A DNA stretch of 64,000 nt from Halisarca cf. caerulea (Eukaryota > Porifera > Demospongiae > Chondrillida > Halisarcidae): contig CAUJGJ010000049.1 in assembly GCA_963170055.1 (NCBI GenBank), positions 191,201 to 255,200 of the forward strand. Reading direction: 5' to 3'. The position numbers were made by a program, and so were the translations under genes. Numbering within the stretch: position 1 is the first letter of the stretch; each line of letters opens with the position of its first letter. Of the stretch, positions 38,709 to 52,554 are shown one piece after another. The notes beneath the pieces are model-generated. The model was not told the DNA's origin and made no database searches. It worked only from the letters and a program-made list of their open reading frames with translations.

Positions 38709-41700
38709 CCTAGTTGACACACATGAAATTTCATAAGTACTGTGGGTGTATTTGTGTAGTGTTGGATATACTGGTGCTAACACCAAAATTTGGCTTTAGC
38801 ACCACGTACATTCCCAGTGGACACACATGAAGTTTACGAAGTGCAGTGGGTGTATTTATGTAGTGTTGGATATGCTGGTGCTAATACCAATATTTGGCAC
38901 TAGCACCACGCACATTCCCAGTGGACATACGTAAAGTTTATTAAGTGCCGTGGGCTTATTTGTGTAGTGTTGGATATGCTTGTGCTAATACCAATATTTG
39001 GCACTAGCACCACGCACATTCCCAGTGGACACAAATGAAGTTTCTGAACTACTGTGGGCGTATGTGTGTAGTGTTGGATATGCTTGTGCTAATACCAATA
39101 TTTGGCTCTAGCACCACGCACATTCCCAGTGGACACACATGACCTTTCTGAAGTTCTGTGGGCGTATTTGTGTAGTGTTGGATATGCTGGTGCTAATACC
39201 AATATTTGGCACTAGCACCACGCACATTCCCAGTGGACACACATGAAGTTTCTTAACTACTGTGAGCGTATTTGTGTAATGTTGGATCATGCTATTGCTA
39301 ATACCAATATTTGGCACTAGCACCACGCACATTCCCAGTGGACACACATGACCTTTCTGAAGTGCTGTGGGCGTATTTGTGTAGTGTTGGACATGCTGGT
39401 GCTAATACCAATATTTGGCACTAGCACCACGCACATTCCCAGTGGACACACATGACCTTTCTGAAGTGCTGTGGGCGTATTTGTGTAGTGTTCGATATGC
39501 TGGTGCTAATACCAATATTTGGCACTAGCACCACGCACATTCCCAGTGGACACACATGAAGTTTCTTAACTATTGTGAGCGTATTTGTGTAATGTTGGAT
39601 CATGCTATTGCTAATACCAATATTTGGCACTAGCACCACGCACATTCCCAGTGGACACACATGACCTTTCTGAAGTGCTGTGGGCGTATTTGTGTAGTGT
39701 TGGACATGCTGGTGCTAATACCAATATTTGGCACTAGCACTACGCACATTCCCAGTGGACACACATGACTTTTCTGAAGTGCTGTGGGCGTATTTGTGTA
39801 GTGTTGGATATGCTGGTGCTAATACCAATATTTGGCACTAGCACCACGCACATTCCCAGTGGACATACGTAAAGTTTATTAAGTGCTGTGGGCGTATTTG
39901 TGTAGTGTTGGATATGCTGGTGCTAAGACTAATATTTGGCACTAGCACACCGCACATTCCCAGTGGACACACATGAAGTTCCTGAAGTGCTGTGGGCGTA
40001 TTTGTGTAGTGTTGGATATGCTGGTGCTTATACCAATATTTGGCACTAGGACCACGCACATTCCCAGTGGACATACGTAAAGTTTATTAAGTGCCGTGGG
40101 CTTATTTGTGTAGTGTTGGATATGCTTGTGCTAATACCAATATTTGGCACTAGCACCACGCACATTCCCAGCGGACACAAATGAAGTTTCTGAACTACTG
40201 TGGGCGTATGTGTGTAGTGTTGGATATGCTTGTGCTAATACCAATATTTGGCTCTAGCACCACGCACATTCCCAGTGGACACACATGACCTTTCTGAAGT
40301 TCTGTGGGCGTATTTGTGTAGTGTTGGATATGCTGGTGCTAATACCAATATTTGGCACTAGCACCACGCACATTCCCAGTGGACACACATGAAGTTTCTT
40401 AACTACTGTGAGCGTATTTGTGTAATGTTGGATCATGCTATTGCTAATACCAATATTTGGCACTAGCACCACGCACATTCCCAGTGGACACACATGACCT
40501 TTCTTAAGTGCTGTGGGCGTATTTGTGTAGTGTTGGATATGCTGGTGCTAATACCAATATTTGGCACTAGCACCACGCACATTCCCAGTGGACACACATG
40601 AAGTTTCTGAAGTGCTGTGGGCGTATTTGTGTAGTGTTGGATATGCTGGTGCTAATACCAATACTTGGCACTAGCACCACGCACATTCCCAGTGGACATA
40701 CGTAAAGTTTATTAAGTGCTGTGGGCGTATTTGTGTAGTGTTGGATATGCTGGTGCTAAGACTAATATTTGGCACTAGCACACCGCACATTCCCAGTGGA
40801 CACACATGAAGTTCCTGAAGTGCTGTGGGCGTATTTGTGTAGTGTTGGATATGCTGGTGCTAATACCAATATTTGGCACTAGCACCACGCACATTCCTAG
40901 TTGACACACATGAAATTTCATAAGTACTGTGGGTGTATTTGTGTAGTGTTGGATATACTGGTGCTAACACCAAAATTTGGCTTTAGCACCACGCACATTC
41001 CCAGTGGACACACATGAAGTTTACGAAGTGCAGTGGGTGTATTTATGTAGTGTTGGATATGCTGGTGCTAATACCAATATTTGGCACTAGCACCACGCAC
41101 ATTCCCAGTGGACATACGTAAAGTTTATTAAGTGCCGTGGGCTTATTTGTGTAGTGTTGGATATGCTTGTGCTAATACCAATATTTGGCACTAGCACCAC
41201 GCACATTCCCAGTGGACACAAATGAAGTTTCTGAACTACTGTGGGCGTATGTGTGTAGTGTTGGATATGCTTGTGCTAATACCAATATTTGGCTCTAGCA
41301 CCACGCACATTCCCAGTGGACACACATGACCTTTCTGAATTTCTGTGGGCGTATTTGTGTAGTGTTGGATATGCTGGTGCTAATACCAATATTTGGCACT
41401 AGCACCACGCACATTCCCAGTGGACACACATGAAGTTTCTTAACTACTGTGAGCGTATTTGTGTAATGTTGGATCATGCTATTGCTAATACCAATATTTG
41501 GCACTAGCACCACGCACATTCCCAGTGGACACACATGACCTTTCTTAAGTGCTGTGGGCGTATTTGTGTAGTGTTGGATATGCTGGTGCTAATACAAATA
41601 TTTGGCACTAGCACCACGCACATTCCCAGTGGACACACATGACCTTTCTGAAGTGCTGTGGGCGTATTTGTGTAGTGTTGGATATGCTGGTGCTAATACC

Positions 41701-44700
41701 AATATTTGGCACTAGCACCACGCACATTCCCAGTGGACACACATGACCTTTCTGAAGTGCTGTGGGCGTATTTGTGTAGTGTTGGACATGCTGGTGCTAA
41801 TACCAATATTTGGCACTAGCACCACGCACATTCCCAGTGGACACACATGACCTTTCTGAAGTGCTGTGGGCGTATTTGTGTAGTGTTCGATATGCTGGTG
41901 CTAATACCAATATTTGGCACTAGCACCACGCACATTCCCAGTGGACACACATGAAGTTTCTTAACTACTGTGAGCGTATTTGTGTAATGTTGGATCATGC
42001 TATTGCTAATACCAATATTTGGCACTAGCACCACGCACATTCCCAGTGGACACAAATGACCTTTCTTAAGTGCTGTGGGCGTATTTGTGTAGTGTTGGAT
42101 ATGCTGGTGCAAATACCAATATTTGGCACTAGCACCACGCACATTCCCAGTGGACACACATGAAGTTTCTGAAGTGCTGTGGGCGTATTTGTGTAGTGTT
42201 GGATATGCTGGTGCTAATACCAATACTTGGCACTAGCACCACGCACATTCCCAGTGGACATACGTAAAGTTTATTAAGTGCTGTGGGCGTATTTGTGTAG
42301 TGTTGGATATGCTGGTGCTAAGACTAATATTTGGCACTAGCACACCGCACATTCCCAGTGGACACACATGAAGTTCCTGAAGTGCTGTGGGCGTATTTGT
42401 GTAGTGTTGGATATGCTGGTGCTAATACCAATATTTGGCACTAGCACCACGCACATTCCTAGTTGACACACATGAAATTTCATAAGTACTGTGGGTGTAT
42501 TTGTGTAGTGTTGGATATACTGGTGCTAACACCAAAATTTGGCTTTAGCACCACGTACATTCCCAGTGGACACACATGAAGTTTACGAAGTGCAGTGGGT
42601 GTATTTATGTAGTGTTGGATATGCTGGTGCTAATACCAATATTTGGCACTAGCACCACGCACATTCCCAGTGGACATACGTAAAGTTTATTAAGTGCCGT
42701 GGGCTTATTTGTGTAGTGTTGGATATGCTTGTGCTAATACCAATATTTGGCACTAGCACCACGCACATTCCCAGTGGACACAAATGAAGTTTCTGAACTA
42801 CTGTGGGCGTATGTGTGTAGTGTTGGATATGCTTGTGCTAATACCAATATTTGGCTCTAGCACCACGCACATTCCCAGTGGACACACATGACCTTTCTGA
42901 AGTTCTGTGGGCGTATTTGTGTAGTGTTGGATATGCTGGTGCTAATACCAATATTTGGCACTAGCACCACGCACATTCCCAGTGGACACACATGAAGTTT
43001 CTTAACTACTGTGAGCGTATTTGTGTAATGTTGGATCATGCTATTGCTAATACCAATATTTGGCACTAGCACCACGCACATTCCCAGTGGACACACATGA
43101 CCTTTCTGAAGTGCTGTGGGCGTATTTGTGTAGTGTTGGACATGCTGGTGCTAATACCAATATTTGGCACTAGCACCACGCACATTCCCAGTGGACACAC
43201 ATGACCTTTCTGAAGTGCTGTGGGCGTATTTGTGTAGTGTTCGATATGCTGGTGCTAATACCAATATTTGGCACTAGCACCACGCACATTCCCAGTGGAC
43301 ACACATGAAGTTTCTTAACTACTGTGAGCGTATTTGTGTAATGTTGGATCATGCTATTGCTAATACCAATATTTGGCACTAGCACCACGCACATTCCCAG
43401 TGGACACACATGACCTTTCTGAAGTGCTGTGGGCGTATTTGTGTAGTGTTGGATATGCTGGTGCTAATACCAATATTTGGCACTAGCACTACGCACATTC
43501 CCAGTGGACACACATGACTTTTCTTAAGTGCTGTGGGCGTATTTGTGTAGTGTTGGATATGCTGGTGCTAATACCAATACTTGGCACTAGCACCACGCAC
43601 ATTCCCAGTGGACATACGTAAAGTTTATTAAGTGCTGTGGGCGTATTTGTGTAGTGTTGGATATGCTGGTGCTAAGACTAATATTTGGCACTAGCACACC
43701 GCACATTCCCAGTGGACACACATGAAGTTCCTGAAGTGCTGTGGGCGTATTTGTGTAGTGTTGGATATGCTGGTGCTTATACCAATATTTGGCACTAGGA
43801 CCACGCACATTCCCAGTGGACATACGTAAAGTTTATTAAGTGCCGTGGGCTTATTTGTGTAGTGTTGGATATGCTTGTGCTAATACCAATATTTGGCACT
43901 AGCACCACGCACATTCCCAGCGGACACAAATGAAGTTTCTGAACTACTGTGGGCGTATGTGTGTAGTGTTGGATATGCTTGTGCTAATACCAATATTTGG
44001 CTCTAGCACCACGCACATTCCCAGTGGACACACATGACCTTTCTGAAGTTCTGTGGGCGTATTTGTGTAGTGTTGGATATGCTGGTGCTAATACCAATAT
44101 TTGGCACTAGCACCACGCACATTCCCAGTGGACACACATGAAGTTTCTTAACTACTGTGAGCGTATTTGTGTAATGTTGGATCATGCTATTGCTAATACC
44201 AATATTTGGCACTAGCACCACGCACATTCCCAGTGGACACACATGACCTTTCTTAAGTGCTGTGGGCGTATTTGTGTAGTGTTGGATATGCTGGTGCTAA
44301 TACCAATATTTGGCACTAGCACCACGCACATTCCCAGTGGACACACATGAAGTTTCTGAAGTGCTGTGGGCGTATTTGTGTAGTGTTGGATATGCTGGTG
44401 CTAATACCAATACTTGGCACTAGCACCACGCACATTCCCAGTGGACATACGTAAAGTTTATTAAGTGCTGTGGGCGTATTTGTGTAGTGTTGGATATGCT
44501 GGTGCTAAGACTAATATTTGGCACTAGCACACCGCACATTCCCAGTGGACACACATGAAGTTCCTGAAGTGCTGTGGGCGTATTTGTGTAGTGTTGGATA
44601 TGCTGGTGCTAATACCAATATTTGGCACTAGCACCACGCACATTCCTAGTTGACACACATGAAATTTCATAAGTACTGTGGGTGTATTTGTGTAGTGTTG

Positions 44701-46206
44701 GATATACTGGTGCTAACACCAAAATTTGGCTTTAGCACCACGCACATTCCCAGTGGACACACATGAAGTTTACGAAGTGCAGTGGGTGTATTTATGTAGT
44801 GTTGGATATGCTGGTGCTAATACCAATATTTGGCACTAGCACCACGCACATTCCCAGTGGACATACGTAAAGTTTATTAAGTGCCGTGGGCTTATTTGTG
44901 TAGTGTTGGATATGCTTGTGCTAATACCAATATTTGGCACTAGCACCACGCACATTCCCAGTGGACACAAATGAAGTTTCTGAACTACTGTGGGCGTATG
45001 TGTGTAGTGTTGGATATGCTTGTGCTAATACCAATATTTGGCTCTAGCACCACGCACATTCCCAGTGGACACACATGACCTTTCTGAATTTCTGTGGGCG
45101 TATTTGTGTAGTGTTCGATATGCTGGTGCTAATACCAATATTTGGCACTAGCACCACGCACATTCCCAGTGGACACACATGAAGTTTCTTAACTACTGTG
45201 AGCGTATTTGTGTAATGTTGGATCATGCTATTGCTAATACCAATATTTGGCACTAGCACCACGCACATTCCCAGTGGACACACATGACCTTTCTTAAGTG
45301 CTGTGGGCGTATTTGTGTAGTGTTGGATATGCTGGTGCTAATACAAATATTTGGCACTAGCACCACGCACATTCCCAGTGGACACACATGACCTTTCTGA
45401 AGTGCTGTGGGCGTATTTGTGTAGTGTTGGATATGCTGGTGCTAATACCAATATTTGGCACTAGCACCACGCACATTCCCAGTGGACACACATGACCTTT
45501 CTGAAGTGCTGTGGGCGTATTTGTGTAGTGTTGGACATGCTGGTGCTAATACCAATATTTGGCACTAGCACCACGCACATTCCCAGTGGACACACATGAC
45601 CTTTCTGAAGTGCTGTGGGCGTATTTGTGTAGTGTTCGATATGCTGGTGCTAATACCAATATTTGGCACTAGCACCACGCACATTCCCAGTGGACACACA
45701 TGAAGTTTCTTAACTACTGTGAGCGTATTTGTGTAATGTTGGATCATGCTATTGCTAATACCAATATTTGGCACTAGCACCACGCACATTCCCAGTGGAC
45801 ACAAATGACCTTTCTGAAGTGCTGTGGGCGTATTTGTGTAGTGTTGGATATGCTGGTGCTAATACCAATATTTGGCACTAGCACCACGCACATTCCCAGT
45901 GGACACACATGACCTTTCTGAAGTGCTGTGGGCGTATTTGTGTAGTGTTGTATATGCTGGTGCTAATACCAATATTTGGCACTAGCACCACGCACATTCC
46001 CAGTGGACACACATGACCTTTCTGACGTGCTGTGGGCGTATTTGTGTAGTGTTGGACATGCTGGTGCTAATACCAATATTTGGCACTAGCACTACGCACA
46101 TTCCCAGTGGACACACATGACATTTCTGAAGTGCTGTGGGCGTATTTGTGTAGTGTTGGATATGCTGGTGCTAATACCAATATTTGGCACTAGCACCACG
46201 CACATT
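38709..46206 (+). repeat. 36-mer block duplication (3749 bp), two copies
   Basis: Copies at 38709-42457 and 42458-46206 share many private variants at exactly 3749 bp. These include GCGGACACAAATG (40171 and 43920), AATACAAATA (41591 and 45340), CTAGGACCACG (near 40046 and 43795), and the monomer reading CTGAATTTCTG (near 41335 and 45084). The near-identity suggests a very recent duplication, or an assembly artefact if reads did not span it. Confidence 0.88.
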
Positions 46207-49200
46207 CCTAGTTGACACACATGAAATTTCATAAGTACTGTGGGTGTATTTGTGTAGTGTTGGATATACTGGTGCTAACACCAAAATTTGGCTTTAGCAC
46301 CACGCACATTCCCAGTGGACACACATGAAGTTTACGAAGTGCAGTGGGTGTATTTATGTAGTGTTGGATATGCTGGTGCTAATACAAATATTTGGCACTA
46401 GCACCACGCACATTCCCAGTGGACATACGTAAAGTTTATTAAGTGCTGTGGGTGTATTTGTGTAGTGTTGGATATGCTGGTGCTAATACCAATATTTGGC
46501 ACTAGCACCACGCACATTCCCAGTGGACACAAATGAAGTTTCTGAACTACTGTGGGCGTATTTGTGTAGTGTTGGATATGCTGGTGCTAATACCAATATT
46601 TGGCTCTAGCAACACGCACATTCCCAGTGGACACACATGACCTTTCTGAAGTGCTGTGGGCGTATTTGTGTAGTGTTGGATATGCTGGTGCTAATACCAA
46701 TATTTGGCACTAGCACCACGCACATTCCCAGTGGACACACATGAAGTTTCTTAACTACTGTGAGCGTATTTGTGTAATGTTGGATCATGCTATTGCTAAT
46801 ACCAATATTTGGCACTAGCACCACGCACATTCCCAGTGGACACACATGACCTTTCTTAAGTGCTCTGGGCGTATTTGTGTAGTGTTGGATATGCTGGTGC
46901 TAATACCAATATTTGGCACTAGCACCACGCACATTCCCAGTGGACACACATGACCTTTCTGAAGTGCTGTGGGCGTATTTGTGTAGTGTTGGATATGCTG
47001 GTGCTAATACCAATATTTGGCACTAGCACCACGCACATTCCCAGTGGACACACATGACCTTTCTGAAGTGCTGTGGGCGTATTTGTGTAGTGTTGGACAT
47101 GCTGGTGCTAATACCAATATTTGGCACTAGCACCACGCACATTCCCAGTGGACACACATGACTTTTCTGAAGTGCTGTGGGCGTATTTGTGTAGTGTTTG
47201 ATATGCTGTTGCTAATACCAATATTTGGCACTAGCACCACGCACATTCCCAGTGGACACACATGAAGTTTCTGAAGTGCTGTGGGCGTATTTGTGTAGTG
47301 TTGGATATGCTGGTGCTAATACCAATACTTGGCACTAGTACCACGCACATTCCCAGTGGACATACGTAAAGTTTATTAAGTGCTGTGGGCGTATTTGTGT
47401 AGTGTTGGATATGCTGGTGCTAAGACTAATATTTGGCACTAGCACACCGCACATTCCCAGTGGACACACATGAAGTTCCTGAAGTGCTGTGGGCGTATTT
47501 GTGTAGTGTTGGATATGCTGGTGCTAATACCAATACTTGGCACTAGCACCACGCACATTCCCAGTGGACATACGTAAAGTTTAATAAGTGCTGTGGGCGT
47601 ATTTGTGTAGTGTTGGATATGCTGGTGCTAAGACTAATATTTGGCACTAGCACACCGCACATTCCCAGTGGACACACATGAAGTTCCTGAAGTGCTGTGG
47701 GCGTATTTGTGTAGTGTTGGATATGCTGGTGCTAATACCAATATTTGGCACTAGCACTACGCACATTACCAGTGGACATACGTAAAGTTTATTAAGTGCT
47801 GTTGGCGTATTTGTGTAGTGTTGGATATGCTGGTGCTAAGACTAATATTTGGCACTAGCACACCGCACATTCCCAGTGGACACACATGAAGTTCCTGAAG
47901 TGCTGTGGGCGTATTTGTGTAGTGTTGGATATGCTGGTGCTAATACCAATACTTGGCACTAGCACCACGCACATTCCCAGTGGACATACGTAAAGTTTAT
48001 TAAGTGCTGTGGGCGTATTTGTGTAGTGTTGGATATGCTGGTGCTAAGACTAATATTTGGCACTAGCACACCGCACATTCCCAGTGGACACACATGAAGT
48101 TCCTGAAGTTCTGTGGGCGTATTTGTGTAGTGTTGGATATGCTGGTGCTAATACCAATATTTGGCACTAGCACCACGCACATTCCCAGTGGACACACATG
48201 ACCTTTCTGAAGTGCTGTGGGCGTATTTGTGTAGTGTTGGACATGCTGGTGCTAATACCAATATTTGGCACTAGCACTACGCACATTCCCAGTGGACACA
48301 CATGACATTTCTGAAGTGCTGTGGGCGTATTTGTGTAGTGTTGGACATGCTGGTGCTAATACCAATATTTGGCACTAGCACCACGCACATTCCTAGTTGA
48401 CACACATGAAATTTCATAAGTACTGTGGGTGTATTTGTGTAGTGTTGGATATACTGGTGCTAACACCAAAATTTGGCTTTAGCACCACGCACATTCCCAG
48501 TGGACACACATGAAGTTTACGAAGTGCAGTGGGTGTATTTATGTAGTGTTGGATATGCTGGTGCTAATACCAATATTTTGCACTAGCACCACGCACATTC
48601 CCAGTGGACATACGTAAAGTTTATTAAGTGCTGTGGGTGTATTTGTGTAGTGTTGGATATGCTGGTGCTAATACCAATATTTGGCACTAGCACCACGCAC
48701 ATTCCCAGTGGACACAAATGAAGTTTCTGAACTACTGTGGGCGTATTTGTGTAGTGTTGGATATGCTGGTGCTAATACCAATATTTGGCTCTAGCAACAC
48801 GCACATTCCCAGTGGACACACATGACCTTTCTGAAGTGCTGTGGGCGTATTTGTGTAGTGTTGGATATGCTGGTGCTAATACCAATATTTGGCACTAGCA
48901 CCACGCACATTCCCAGTGGACACACATGAAGTTTCTTAACTACTGTGAGCGTATTTGTGTAATGTTGGATCATGCTATTGCTAATACCAATATTTGGCAC
49001 TAGCACCACGCACATTCCCAGTGGACACACATGACCTTTCTTAAGTGCTCTGGGCGTATTTGTGTAGTGTTGGATATGCTGGTGCTAATACCAATATTTG
49101 GCACTAGCACCACGCACATTCCCAGTGGACACACATGACCTTTCTGAAGTGCTGTGGGCGTATTTGTGTAGTGTTGGATATGCTGGTGCTAATACCAATA

Positions 49201-52200
49201 TTTGGCACTAGCACCACGCACATTCCCAGTGGACACACATGACCTTTCTGAAGTGCTGTGGGCGTATTTGTGTAGTGTTGGATATGCTGGTGCTAATACC
49301 AATATTTGGCACTAGCACCACGCACATTCCCAGTGGACACACATGACCTTTCTGAAGTGCTGTGGGCGTATTTGAGTAGTGTTGGACATGCTGGTGCTAA
49401 TACCAATATTTGGCACTAGCACCACGCACATTCCCAGTGGACACACATGACTTTTCTGAAGTGCTGTGGGCGTATTTGTGTAGTGTTTGATATGCTGGTG
49501 CTAATACCAATATTTGGCACTAGCACCACGCACATTCCCAGTGGACACACATGAAGTTTCTGAAGTGCTGTGGGCGTATTTGTGTAGTGTTGGATATGCT
49601 GGTGCTAATACCAATACTTGGCACTAGTACCACGCACATTCCCAGTGGACATACGTAAAGTTTATTAAGTGCTGTGGGCGTATTTGTGTAGTGTTGGATA
49701 TGCTGGTGCTAAGACTAATATTTGGCACTAGCACACCGCACATTCCCAGTGGACACACATGAAGTTCCTGAAGTGCTGTGGGCGTATTTGTGTAGTGTTG
49801 GATATGCTGGTGCTAATACCAATACTTGGCACTAGCACCACGCACATTCCCAGTGGACATACGTAAAGTTTAATAAGTGCTGTGGGCGTATTTGTGTAGT
49901 GTTGGATATGCTGGTGCTAAGACTAATATTTGGCACTAGCACACCGCACATTCCCAGTGGACACACATGAAGTTCCTGAAGTGCTGTGGGCGTATTTGTG
50001 TAGTGTTGGATATGCTGGTGCTAATACCAATATTTGGCACTAGCACTACGCACATTACCAGTGGACATACGTAAAGTTTATTAAGTGCTGTGGGCGTATT
50101 TGTGTAGTGTTGGATATGCTGGTGCTAAGACTAATATTTGGCACTAGCACACCGCACATTCCCAGTGGACACACATGAAGTTCCTGAAGTGCTGTGGGCG
50201 TATTTGTGTAGTGTTGGATATGCTGGTGCTAATACCAATACTTGGCACTAGCACCACGCACATTCCCAGTGGACATACGTAAAGTTTATTAAGTGCTGTG
50301 GGCGTATTTGTGTAGTGTTGGATATGCTGGTGCTAAGACTAATATTTGGCACTAGCACACCGCACATTCCCAGTGGACACACATGAAGTTCCTGAAGTTC
50401 TGTGGGCGTATTTGTGTAGTGTTGGATATGCTTGTGCTAATACCAATATTTGGCACTAGCACCACGCACATTCCTAGTTGACACACATGAAATTTCATAA
50501 GTACTGTGGGTGTATTTGTGTAGTGTTGGATATACTGGTGCTAACACCAAAATTTGGCTTTAGCACCACGCACATTCCCAGTGAACACACATGAAGTTTA
50601 CGAAGTGCAGTGGGTGTATTTATGTAGTGTTGGATATGCTGGTGCTAATACCAATATTTGGCACTAGCACAACGCACATTCCCAGTGGAAATACGTAAAG
50701 TTTATTAAGTGCTGTGGGCGTATTTGTGTAGTGTTGGATATGCTGGTGCTAATACCAATATTTGGCACTAGCACCACGCACATTCCCAGTGGACACAAAT
50801 GAAGTTTCTGAACTACTGTGGGCGTATTTGTGTAGTGTTGGATATGCTGGTGCTAATACCAATATTTGGCACTAGCACCACGCACATTCCCAGTGGACAC
50901 AAATGAAGTTTCTGAACTACTGTGGGCGTATTTGTGTAGTGTTGGATATGCTGGTGCTAATACCAATATTTGGCTCTAGCAACACGCAAATTCCCAGTGG
51001 ACACATATGACCTTTCTGAAGTGCTGTGGGCGTATTTGTGTAGTGTTCGATATGCTGGTGCTAATACCAATATTTGGCACTAGCACCACGCACATTCCCA
51101 GTGGACACACATGAAGTTTCTTAACTACTGTGAGCGTATTTGTGTAATGTTGGATCATGCTATTGCTAATACCAATATTTGGCACTAGCACCACGCACAT
51201 TCCCAGGGGACACACATGACCTTTCTTAAGTGCTCTGGGCGTATTTGTGTAGTGTTGGATATGCTGGTGCTAATACCAATATTTGGCACTAGCACCACGC
51301 ACATTCCCAGTGGACACACATGAAGTTTCTTAACTACTGTGAGCGTATTTGTGTAATGTTGGATCATGCTATTGCTAATACCAATATTTGGCACTAGCAC
51401 CACGCACATTCCCAGTGGACACACATGACCTTTCTTAAGTGCTCTGGGCGTATTTGTGTAGTGTTGGATATGCTGGTGCTAATACCAATATTTGGCACTA
51501 GCACCACGCACATTCCCAGTGGACACACATGACCTTTCTTAAGTGCTGTGGGCGTATTTGTGTAGTGTTGGATATGCTGGTGCTAATACCAATATTTGGC
51601 ACTAGCACCACGCACATTCCCAGTGGACACACATGACCTTTCTGAAGTGCTGTGGGCGTATTTGTGTAGTGTTGGATATGCTGGTGCTAATACCAATATT
51701 TGGCACTAGCACCACGCACATTCCCAGTGGACACACATGACCTTTCTGAAGTGCTGTGGGCGTATTTGTGTAGTGTTGGACATGCTGGTGCTAATACCAA
51801 TATTTGGCACTAGCACCACGCACATTCCCAGTGGACACACATGACTTTTCTGAAGTGCTTTGGGCGTATTTGTGTAGTGTTTGATATGCTGGTGCTAATA
51901 CCAATATTTGGCACTAGCACCACGCACATTCCCAGTGGACATACGTAAAGTTTATTAAGTGCTGTGGGCGTATTTGTGTAGTGTTGGATATGCTGGTGCT
52001 AAGACTAATATTTGGCACTAGCACACCGCACATTCCCAGTGGACACACATGAAGTTCCTGAAGTGCTGTGGGCGTATTTGTGTAGTGTTGGAAATGCTGG
52101 TGCTAATACCAATACTTGGCACTAGCACCACGCACATTCCCAGTGGACATACGTAAAGTTTATTAAGTGCTGTGGGCGTATTTGTGTAGTGTTGGATATG

Positions 52201-52554
52201 CTGGTGCTAAGACTAATATTTGGCACTAGCACACCGCACATTCCCAGTGGACACACATGAAGTTTCTGAAGTGCTGTGGGCGTATTTGTGTAGTGTTGGA
52301 TATGCTGGTGCTAATACCAATATTTGGCACTAGTACCACGCACATTCCCAGTGGACATACGTAAAGTTTATTAAGTGCTGTGGGCGTATTTGTGTAGTGT
52401 TGGATATGCTGGTGCTAAGACTAATATTTGGCACTAGCACACCGCACATACCCAGTGGACACACATGAAGTTCCTGAAGTGCTGTGGGCGTATTTGTGTA
52501 GTGTTGGATATGGTGGTGCTAATACCAATATTTGGCACTACCACCACGCACATT
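46207..52554 (+). repeat. 21-mer higher-order repeat (2185 bp), three copies
   Basis: The CCTAGTTGACA monomer starts units at 46207, 48392, 50473 and 52555, with intervals of 2185, 2081 and 2082. The 105-bp GGATCATGCT monomer falls once in the first two units at the same relative place and gives 2185 = 21 x 104 + 1; the third unit carries it twice. Later copies lost or gained single monomers. The third unit, for example, has the ACAAATGAAGTTTCTGAAC monomer doubled near 50790-50900. Confidence 0.88.
47361..48192 (+). repeat. 208-bp dimer sub-array, four copies
   Basis: The monomer pair carrying CATACGTAAAGTTTATTAAG and then GCTAAGACTAATATTTGG plus AAGTTCCTGAAG repeats four times. CATACGTAAA lies at 47361, 47569, 47777 and 47985, exactly 208 bp apart. 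A matching sub-array begins at 49650 in the next higher-order unit. The third repeat carries the private change CATTACCAGTGG, also found near 50052. Confidence 0.9.
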
